NCBI RefSeq assembly: GCF_030347395.1
Contig: NZ_CP128170.1
Span: 3,472,001 to 3,536,000 of the forward strand
From: Microbacterium sp. ET2
GTDB lineage: Bacteria > Actinomycetota > Actinomycetes > Actinomycetales > Microbacteriaceae
Direction of reading: 5' to 3'
Length of the DNA: 64,000 nt
Both the position numbers and the translations under genes were made by a program. The notes under the pieces are model-generated. The model worked only from the letters and a program-made list of their open reading frames with translations. It was not told the origin of the DNA and ran no database searches. How positions within the stretch are numbered: the first letter of the stretch is position 1; each line of letters starts with the position of its first letter. This document shows positions 57,102 through 64,000 of this stretch, one piece after another.

Positions 57102-60100
57102 ATGGCCGCGAGTTCTGGCAGCAGCACCTCCACGTCGGTCGTGGGCGGTGGCTTTCCCGCCCGCCAGGGCATGTACAATCCGGCATTCGAGAAGGATGCC
57201 TGCGGGTTGGCGATGGTCGCGACGCTCAGAGGCGAACCGGGCCACGACATCATCGACCTGGCCTTGACGGCGCTGCGGAATCTGGAGCACCGCGGTGCGA
57301 TCGGTTCGGATGCGGGTACCGGGGACGGAGCGGGCATCCTGACGCAGATGCCCGACGCCTTCTTCCGCGCGGTCGTCGACTTCGACCTCCCGCCGATGGG
57401 GGAGTACGCGGCCGGGATGGTCTTCCTGCCTCGCGACGACGAAGCCCGGGCCGCGCAGAAAGCCGGCATCGAGCGGATCGCGGCCGGCGAGAACCTCGTC
57501 GTACTCGGCTGGCGCGAGGTGCCGGTCGCAGAGGAGCACCTGGGCAAGCTCGCCTTCGAGGCGCGCCCCGCCTTCGAGCAGATCTTCGTCTCCCGTCCCG
57601 GCGAGGGTGGCGCGCCGGCACTGTCGGGCATCGACCTCGACCGGCGCACCTACCGGATGCGCAAGCGCGCGCGGCACGAGCTCGACGCCTACTTCGTCTC
57701 TCTGTCTGCCCGCACCATCGGCTACAAGGGCATGGTCACCACGCTCCAGCTCGAGCCGTTCTATCCCGACCTCCAGGATGAGCGCTTCGCCTCCGAGCTC
57801 GCGGTCGTGCACTCCCGGTACTCCACCAACACCTTCCCGTCGTGGCCGCTCGCGCAGCCGCTGCGGATGCTCGCGCACAACGGCGAGATCAACACCGTCA
57901 ACGGCAACCGCAACTGGATGCGGGCGCGGCAGTCGCAGCTGGAGTCGGAGCTCCTCGGCGACATCCGTCCCCTGCTGCCGATCTGCACCGTCGGCTCCAG
58001 CGACTCCGCGTCCTTCGACGAAGTTCTCGAGCTCCTGACGCTGACCGGTCGGAGCCTCCCGCACGCGGTGATGATGATGGTGCCCGAGGCCTACGAGAAG
58101 CAGGCCGACATCGCGCCCGATCTCCGCGCCTTCTACGACTACCACGCGAACCAGATGGAGCCGTGGGACGGGCCTGCGGCACTGATCTTCACCGACGGCA
58201 CCCTCGTGGGCGCGACGCTCGACCGCAATGGGCTGCGTCCCGGTCGGTGGACGGAGACGACGGACGGATTCGTCGTCATCGGGAGCGAGACCGGCGTGCT
58301 CGACATCGCCCCGGAGCGGATCAAGCGCCGCGGACGGTTGCGCCCCGGCCGGATGTTCCTCGTGGACACCGCCGCCGGTCGCATCGTCGAGGATGACGAG
58401 ATCAAGCGTGATCTCGCGAGCATGCATCCCTGGCAGGAGTGGTTGGATGCCGGTCGCGTGCGCCTGGCCGATCTGCCCGAGCGCGAGCACATCGTCCACC
58501 CGATCGCCTCGATCACCCGGCGTCAGCGCACCTTCGGCTATACCGAGGAGGAGGTGCGGATCCTCCTGACCCCCATGGGGCAGAACGGTGCCGAGCCGCT
58601 CGGCGCGATGGGCAGCGACACCCCCGTCGCCGTCCTCAGCGACCGGCCCCGCCTGCTCTTCGACTATTTCGTCCAGCAGTTCGCGCAGGTCACCAACCCA
58701 CCGCTGGACTCGATCCGCGAAGAGGTCGTCACCTCCCTGTCGCTGGGGCTCGGTCCCGAGCGGAACCTGCTGGCGTGGGGACCGGATCACGCCCGCACCG
58801 TGATGCTCGACTTCCCGGTGATCGACAACGACGAGCTTGCGAAGATCCAGCACATCGACACGGCGCTGCCGGACCGGTCGTCGGTGACGATCCGGGGTCT
58901 CTACCGCGTCGAGGCCGGGCACAAGGGCATGCGCAAGCGGCTCGAGCAGATGTGCACGGAGGTCGACCAGGCGATCGAGGACGGCGCGGAGCTCATCGTG
59001 CTCAGCGACCGCGACTCCAACAAGGACCTCGCGCCGATCCCGTCCCTGCTCATGCTGGCCGCCGTCCACCATCACCTCATCCGCCGTGAGACCCGCATGA
59101 AGGTCGGTCTGGTGGTCGAGGCCGGTGACGTGCGCGAAGTGCACCACATCGCCACACTCATCGGGTACGGCGCGTCGGCGGTGAACCCGTACCTGGCGAT
59201 GGAGACGGTGGAATACCTGGTCCGCGCGGGGTACATCACCGGCGTCACCCCCGAGAAGGCGGTGAAGAACCTCATCTACGCCCTCGGCAAGGGCGTGCTG
59301 AAGATCATGTCGAAGATGGGCATCTCCACGGTGTCCTCGTACGCCGGTGCTCAGGTCTTCGAGGCCGTCGGCCTGTCGCAGGAACTCGTGGACACCTACT
59401 TCACGGGTACCGAGACCAAGCTCGGGGGCGTCGGGCTCGACGTCATCGCCGCCGAGAACGCCGCCCGCCACGCCTACGCCTACCCGGAGGACGCCGCGGT
59501 GCGCGCGCACGAGCGGCTGTGGACCGGGGGCGAGTACCAGTGGCGCCGTGACGGATCGCCGCACCTGTTCAACCCCGACACGGTGTTCCGTCTGCAGCAC
59601 GCGACACGCACCAGGCGGTACGACATCTTCCGCGAGTACACCAAGCTGGTCGACGACCAGGCGGCCGAGCTCAAGACGCTGCGCGGGCTGTTCCAGCTGC
59701 GATCGGGAGTGCGCCCCCCGGTGCCGATCGACGAGGTCGAGCCCGTATCGGCGATCGTGAAACGGTTCCAGACGGGCGCGATGAGCTACGGCTCCATCTC
59801 TCAGGAGGCCCACGAGACCCTCGCGATCGCGATGAATCGGATCGGCGGTCGGTCGAACACCGGCGAGGGCGGCGAAGACGTCGAGCGTCTGCTCGACCCG
59901 GAGCGCCGGAGCTCGATCAAGCAGGTCGCGTCCGGCCGGTTCGGGGTCACGAGCCTCTACCTGACCGAGGCCGACGACATCCAGATCAAGCTGGCCCAGG
60001 GCGCCAAGCCCGGCGAGGGCGGGCAGCTTCCTCCGGCGAAGGTCTATCCGTGGGTCGCGCGCACACGCCACGCGACCGCGGGCGTGGGGCTCATCTCCCC

Positions 60101-61691
60101 TCCGCCCCACCACGACATCTACTCGATCGAAGACCTCAAGCAGCTCATCTTCGACCTCAAGCGCGCCAACCCCGGCGCCCGGATCCATGTGAAGCTCGTG
60201 AGCCAGTCGGGCATCGGCGCGGTGGCGGCGGGCACGGCCAAGGCGCTGGCCGACGTCATCCTGGTCTCGGGGCATGACGGAGGCACGGGCGCGAGCCCGC
60301 TCAACTCGCTCAAGCACGCGGGCACCCCGTGGGAGCTGGGGCTGGCGGAGACCCAGCAGACACTCATGCTCAACGGCATGCGCGACCGCGTGGTGGTGCA
60401 GGTCGACGGTCAGCTCAAGACCGGACGCGATGTCATCATCGGGGCGCTCCTGGGCGCGGAGGAGTTCGGCTTCGCCACCGCACCGCTGGTGGTCTCGGGA
60501 TGCATCATGATGCGCGTGTGCCACCTCGACACCTGTCCGGTGGGCGTCGCGACGCAGAACCCGACGCTGCGGGCCCGCTTCAACGGCAAGCCGGAGTTCG
60601 TGGTGAACTTCATGGAGTTCGTCGCACAGGAGGTGCGCGAGTACCTCGCGGAGCTGGGATTCCGCTCTCTCGACGAGGCCATCGGCCACACCGAGATGCT
60701 CGATCTCAACGGCGCGATCGAACACTGGAAGGCCAGTGGGCTCGACCTCGCTCCGGTGCTGCACGGACCGAACTTCGCCGAGGATGAGCCGCGGCGCCAT
60801 CGTCGCGCCCAGCTGCACGAGCTCGAGGAGCACTTCGACACGGCACTCATCGAGCGAGCCCGCGACGTGATCGAACGCGGCGGCTCCGTCACGATCGACC
60901 TGCCCGTCCGCAACACCGCGCGCGCCGTCGGAACCCTCCTCGGACATCACGTCACCCGTGCCCGGGGAGAGAACGGTCTGCCCTCGGGATCGATCACCGT
61001 GAACCTGACCGGATCGGCGGGCCAGTCCTTCGGTGCCTTCATGCCGGCGGGAATCACGCTGCGCCTCGAGGGTGACTCCAACGACTACGTCGGCAAGGGC
61101 CTGTCGGGCGGCCAGATCGTCGTCCGCCCGCCGCGAGGGGCGTCCTTCGATGCGTCGAAGAACGTCATCGCCGGAAACGTGATCGGCTACGGCGCGACGC
61201 AGGGCACCATGTTCCTCCGCGGCGTCGTGGGGGAGCGGTTCCTCGTCCGCAACTCCGGGGCGACCGCGGTCGTCGAGGGTGTGGGCGATCACGCGCTGGA
61301 GTACATGACCGGCGGCCTCGCCGTCATCCTGGGAGAGACGGGGCGCAACCTCGGGGCCGGGATGTCGGGAGGCACGGCGTACATCTACCGACTCGACCGG
61401 AAGCTCGTCAATCGGGAGGCGATCGCGTCGGGCGAACTCGTTCTCGGCGAGCTCGGCGCCGGTGACGTCGAGATGCTTCGCGATCTGCTCGAGCAGCACG
61501 TCAAAGAGACCGGATCCGAACTGGCGCAGCGACTGCTCGACGACTTCGAGCTCGAGGCGCAGAACTTCGTCCGTGTCGTCCCGCGCGACTACGCCGCCGT
61601 CCTCCAGACGCGGCAGGAAGCGCTCGACGAAGGACTCGACCCCGACGGCGACGTCGTATGGAGCCGCATCCTGGAGGTGACGGGTGGCTGA
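57102..61691 (+). CDS. gltB: Glutamate synthase large subunit
   Basis: Forms glutamate from glutamine and 2-oxoglutarate with GltD. 1529 aa from ATG 57102 (GAGGAC upstream); a TTG at 57075 is a weaker start. The mature enzyme should begin at C34 ([12 protein letters not shown]), the amidotransferase nucleophile, after removal of a short propeptide. Central and FMN-binding domains follow: [54 protein letters not shown]. The [3Fe-4S] cysteines are in [21 protein letters not shown] at about 1135-1155. The C-terminal beta-helix (GXXGXXXG repeats, [21 protein letters not shown]) is complete. Confidence 0.97.
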   Translation: MAASSGSSTSTSVVGGGFPARQGMYNPAFEKDACGLAMVATLRGEPGHDIIDLALTALRNLEHRGAIGSDAGTGDGAGILTQMPDAFFRAVVDFDLPPMGEYAAGMVFLPRDDEARAAQKAGIERIAAGENLVVLGWREVPVAEEHLGKLAFEARPAFEQIFVSRPGEGGAPALSGIDLDRRTYRMRKRARHELDAYFVSLSARTIGYKGMVTTLQLEPFYPDLQDERFASELAVVHSRYSTNTFPSWPLAQPLRMLAHNGEINTVNGNRNWMRARQSQLESELLGDIRPLLPICTVGSSDSASFDEVLELLTLTGRSLPHAVMMMVPEAYEKQADIAPDLRAFYDYHANQMEPWDGPAALIFTDGTLVGATLDRNGLRPGRWTETTDGFVVIGSETGVLDIAPERIKRRGRLRPGRMFLVDTAAGRIVEDDEIKRDLASMHPWQEWLDAGRVRLADLPEREHIVHPIASITRRQRTFGYTEEEVRILLTPMGQNGAEPLGAMGSDTPVAVLSDRPRLLFDYFVQQFAQVTNPPLDSIREEVVTSLSLGLGPERNLLAWGPDHARTVMLDFPVIDNDELAKIQHIDTALPDRSSVTIRGLYRVEAGHKGMRKRLEQMCTEVDQAIEDGAELIVLSDRDSNKDLAPIPSLLMLAAVHHHLIRRETRMKVGLVVEAGDVREVHHIATLIGYGASAVNPYLAMETVEYLVRAGYITGVTPEKAVKNLIYALGKGVLKIMSKMGISTVSSYAGAQVFEAVGLSQELVDTYFTGTETKLGGVGLDVIAAENAARHAYAYPEDAAVRAHERLWTGGEYQWRRDGSPHLFNPDTVFRLQHATRTRRYDIFREYTKLVDDQAAELKTLRGLFQLRSGVRPPVPIDEVEPVSAIVKRFQTGAMSYGSISQEAHETLAIAMNRIGGRSNTGEGGEDVERLLDPERRSSIKQVASGRFGVTSLYLTEADDIQIKLAQGAKPGEGGQLPPAKVYPWVARTRHATAGVGLISPPPHHDIYSIEDLKQLIFDLKRANPGARIHVKLVSQSGIGAVAAGTAKALADVILVSGHDGGTGASPLNSLKHAGTPWELGLAETQQTLMLNGMRDRVVVQVDGQLKTGRDVIIGALLGAEEFGFATAPLVVSGCIMMRVCHLDTCPVGVATQNPTLRARFNGKPEFVVNFMEFVAQEVREYLAELGFRSLDEAIGHTEMLDLNGAIEHWKASGLDLAPVLHGPNFAEDEPRRHRRAQLHELEEHFDTALIERARDVIERGGSVTIDLPVRNTARAVGTLLGHHVTRARGENGLPSGSITVNLTGSAGQSFGAFMPAGITLRLEGDSNDYVGKGLSGGQIVVRPPRGASFDASKNVIAGNVIGYGATQGTMFLRGVVGERFLVRNSGATAVVEGVGDHALEYMTGGLAVILGETGRNLGAGMSGGTAYIYRLDRKLVNREAIASGELVLGELGAGDVEMLRDLLEQHVKETGSELAQRLLDDFELEAQNFVRVVPRDYAAVLQTRQEALDEGLDPDGDVVWSRILEVTGG

Positions 61692-63150
61692 CCCCAAAGG
61701 CTTTCTGAAGGTGACCGAGCGGGAGCTGCCGCCGCGGCGCCCGATCCCGGTGCGGATCATGGACTGGAAAGAGGTCTATGAGCCGGGCGACTCGGCCGTT
61801 CTCCGGCGACAGGCCGGTCGCTGCATGGACTGCGGCGTGCCGTTCTGCCACAAGGGGTGTCCGCTGGGAAACCTCATCCCGGAATGGAACGACCTGGTGT
61901 GGCGGGGAGAGGGGCGCGCGGCGATCGAGCGCCTGCACGCGACGAACAACTTCCCCGAGTTCACGGGCAGGCTCTGCCCCGCGCCCTGCGAGAGCTCGTG
62001 CGTCCTGGGCATCAACCAGCCTCCGGTGACCATCAAGCAGGTCGAGGTCTCGATCATCGACGAGGCATTCTCGCAGGGCTGGGTCGAGCCCGAGCCCCCC
62101 GCGCGGCTGACCGGCAAGACGGTCGCCGTCGTCGGTTCGGGCCCCGCCGGCCTCGCCGCCGCGCAGCAGCTCACGCGGGCAGGTCACACCGTGGCCGTCT
62201 ACGAGCGTGATGACCGCATCGGCGGGCTTCTGCGCTACGGCATCCCGGACTTCAAGATGGAGAAGCGTCATCTCGAGGCGCGTCTTCGTCAGATGCGCGA
62301 CGAGGGGACCCGGTTCCGCGCCGGCGTCGAGATCGGCGTGGACATCTCGTGGAGCGACTTGCGCGCGCGGTACGACGCCGTCGTCATCGCCACCGGTGCG
62401 ACGGTGCCGCGCGACCTCGCGATCCCGGGTCGGGACCACGCCGGCGTCCACTTCGCGATGGAGTACCTCGTCGAATCCAACAAGACCGTGGCCGGCGACG
62501 CGGTGCCCAACCAGATCACCGCCGAGGGCAAGCACGTCGTCGTCATCGGCGGCGGTGACACCGGAGCCGACTGCATCGGCACCGCCCACCGCCAGGGCGC
62601 ACTGAGCGTGACCAACCTCGCGATCGGCAAACAGCCGCCCGAGGAGCGCCCCGAGGACCAGCCCTGGCCGATGACGCCGAACCTGTTCGAGATCGCCTCC
62701 GCGCATGAAGAGGGCGGCGAGCGTCACTACCTCGCGTCCACCGTCGAGTTCCTCGCGAACGCCGTCGGCGAGGTCCGCGCGCTGCGCGTCGCCGAGACGG
62801 AGTACCGCGACGGGCGACGCGTGCCGAAGTCGGGCACGGAGCGCGAGATCCCCGCCGACCTCGTCCTGATCGCGCTGGGCTTCACCGGCCCTGAGCACAC
62901 GCACCTGGCCGATCAGCTCGGTACGCAGTTCGGTTCGCGCGGCAGCGTCGAGCGTGACGCGGTCTACCAGACATCCGCTCCCGGGGTGTTCGTCGCCGGC
63001 GACGCCGGGCGCGGTCAGTCGCTCATCGTCTGGGCGATCGCCGAGGGGCGTGCGGCAGCCGCCGCGGTCGACGAGTACCTCATGGGCAGCACCGACCTGC
63101 CGGCGCCCGTTCACCCGAACGATGTCGCCATCGGGCTGCAGCCCGCGTAG
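61684..63150 (+). CDS. gltD: Glutamate synthase small subunit (NADPH)
   Basis: Passes electrons from NADPH to GltB. 488 aa, GTG start 8 bases inside gltB. N-terminal [4Fe-4S] cysteine blocks [17 protein letters not shown] and [12 protein letters not shown] site [17 protein letters not shown] at about 143-159, NADPH site [21 protein letters not shown] at about 284-304, and the second FAD motif [19 protein letters not shown]. Normal length. Its TAG stop begins the pyk -10 box. Confidence 0.97.
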   Translation: MADPKGFLKVTERELPPRRPIPVRIMDWKEVYEPGDSAVLRRQAGRCMDCGVPFCHKGCPLGNLIPEWNDLVWRGEGRAAIERLHATNNFPEFTGRLCPAPCESSCVLGINQPPVTIKQVEVSIIDEAFSQGWVEPEPPARLTGKTVAVVGSGPAGLAAAQQLTRAGHTVAVYERDDRIGGLLRYGIPDFKMEKRHLEARLRQMRDEGTRFRAGVEIGVDISWSDLRARYDAVVIATGATVPRDLAIPGRDHAGVHFAMEYLVESNKTVAGDAVPNQITAEGKHVVVIGGGDTGADCIGTAHRQGALSVTNLAIGKQPPEERPEDQPWPMTPNLFEIASAHEEGGERHYLASTVEFLANAVGEVRALRVAETEYRDGRRVPKSGTEREIPADLVLIALGFTGPEHTHLADQLGTQFGSRGSVERDAVYQTSAPGVFVAGDAGRGQSLIVWAIAEGRAAAAAVDEYLMGSTDLPAPVHPNDVAIGLQPA

Positions 63151-63153
63151 GCT
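63148..63153 (+). promoter_or_regulatory. Predicted -10 box for pyk (TAGGCT)
   Basis: TAGGCT overlaps the gltD stop, 48 bases before the pyk ATG. Confidence 0.45.
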
Positions 63154-63201
63154 GGCCCCGGCCCTTCGCCACTTCCCCCTTCACTCGGAGTTCATACACG
63201 G

Positions 63202-64000
63202 ATGAGACGCGCCAAGATCGTCGCCACTTTGGGTCCTGCCACTTCCTCTTATGACATGGTCCGCGCGATCATCGACGCCGGCGTGGACATCGCCCGGCTC
63301 AACCTCAGCCACGGTGACTATTCCGTGCACGAGGCCAACTTCGCCAATGTCCGCAAGGCCGCCGAGGACGCAGGTCGCCCGGTCGCGGTGCTCGTCGACC
63401 TCCAGGGGCCGAAGATCCGCCTCGGTCGCTTCGCCGACGGGCCGCACGAGCTCGCCGAGGGTGACATCTTCAAGATCACCACCGAGGATGTCCCCGGCAC
63501 CAAGGAGCTCGTCTCGACGACGTTCAAGGGGCTTCCCGGCGACGTCAGGCGCGGCGACTTCCTCCTGATCGACGACGGCAAGGTCCGCGTCGAGGTCGTC
63601 GAGGTCGAGGGATCGGTCGTGACGACGCGTGTCGTCGTCGCCGGCGCGGTGTCGAACAACAAGGGCATCAACCTGCCCGGCGTGGCGGTGAACGTTCCCG
63701 CGCTGTCGGAGAAGGACGAGGCCGACCTCCGCTGGGGTCTGCGGATCGGCGCAGACTTCATCGCGCTCTCGTTCGTGCGCAACGCCAAGGACATCCAGCG
63801 CGTGCACGTCATCATGGCCGAGGAGGGACGCCACGTCCCCGTGATCGCCAAGATCGAGAAACCGCAGGCGGTGGACAACCTCGAGGAGATCATCGACGCG
63901 TTCGACGGCATCATGGTCGCCCGTGGAGACCTCGGCGTGGAGCTCCCGCTGGAGGCGGTGCCGATCGTGCAGAAGCGCGCCGTCGAGCTCTGCCGCCGGA
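63202..64000 (+). CDS. pyk: Pyruvate kinase, N-terminal part
   Basis: Last step of glycolysis: PEP plus ADP to pyruvate plus ATP. ATG 63202; the window ends after 266 codons, so the C-terminal allosteric domain is outside. Visible motifs: MRRAKIVATLGPATSS, ARLNLSHGDYSVHE (K+/ADP site), DLQGPKIRLG, the B domain (about 70-165), SEKDEADLRWGLRIGADFIALSFVR, the catalytic IAKIEKPQAV and GIMVARGDLGVELPLE. GltBD and then pyk is a conserved order in relatives. Confidence 0.97.
   Translation, partial: MRRAKIVATLGPATSSYDMVRAIIDAGVDIARLNLSHGDYSVHEANFANVRKAAEDAGRPVAVLVDLQGPKIRLGRFADGPHELAEGDIFKITTEDVPGTKELVSTTFKGLPGDVRRGDFLLIDDGKVRVEVVEVEGSVVTTRVVVAGAVSNNKGINLPGVAVNVPALSEKDEADLRWGLRIGADFIALSFVRNAKDIQRVHVIMAEEGRHVPVIAKIEKPQAVDNLEEIIDAFDGIMVARGDLGVELPLEAVPIVQKRAVELCRR

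Noticed and set aside
57045..61760. Very long open frame on the minus strand opposite gltB (and similar ones opposite carB and rel)
   Set aside because: High GC with strong codon bias produces long stop-free antisense frames. The plus-strand proteins are complete, conserved enzymes and the minus-strand translations are Arg/Asp/His/Gly-rich with no family features.

Overview
The window is high-GC actinobacterial chromosome. Gene order and protein sequences point to Microbacteriaceae, most likely Microbacterium or a close relative. The supporting signs are short -10 boxes of TAGAAT/TAGGCT type, many GTG/TTG starts, start and stop codons overlapping by 4 bases (ATGA/GTGA), a zinc-free S4, a helicase-motif-less PriA, and small actinobacterial proteins such as the HGxxPAAW family. 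Almost everything is on the + strand; only 5342-7691 is on the - strand. I see no rRNA, tRNA, CRISPR array, phage, transposase or integrase gene.

Layout. 1-2983 is the end of yajC with secD and secF (protein export), followed by the bifunctional (p)ppGpp enzyme gene rel (3090-5363). A small minus-strand block holds an AbiEi-antitoxin-like gene whose 3' end overlaps rel, a DUF349 protein and a small membrane protein. Then come rarA, a TPR protein, rpsD with a structured leader, and the conserved run alaS-ruvX-mltG-aroE-aroC-aroK-aroB-(GNAT)-aroQ-efp-nusB, which covers most of the shikimate pathway. 

21413-26142 is an accessory insertion at a place where nusB and pyrR are usually neighbours in Micrococcales. 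It holds a guanine deaminase, a metallo-beta-lactamase/Rieske fusion protein, a DUF559/AbiEi-like protein, and three copies of an imperfect palindrome of about 60 bp found nowhere else in the window. The de novo pyrimidine operon follows (pyrR-pyrB-pyrC-membrane protein-carA-carB-pyrF), headed by a recognisable PyrR RNA-binding loop just before the pyrR start codon. It runs into a single gene encoding an integration-host-factor-like domain fused to guanylate kinase. 

35791-42537 is a second inserted block: a sulfonate-type ABC transporter, an acetyl-CoA-synthetase-like enzyme, an O-acetylhomoserine sulfhydrylase and a CoA-binding protein, all translationally coupled or closely spaced, so probably a sulfur acquisition operon. 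Housekeeping order then resumes with rpoZ, metK, priA, fmt, rsmB, rpe, a membrane protein, hisE-hisG-hisF-hisI, a trp-associated membrane protein, the HGxxPAAW protein, trpC-trpB-trpA, lgt, gltB-gltD and the start of pyk, cut by the window end. 

Points that stand out: rsmB carries an apparent one-base frameshift; coaBC is missing between rpoZ and metK and trpE is missing between hisI and the trp membrane protein; several promoters sit 6-7 bases before a start codon, suggesting leaderless mRNAs; and the palindromic repeat family around the DUF559 gene is unexplained.
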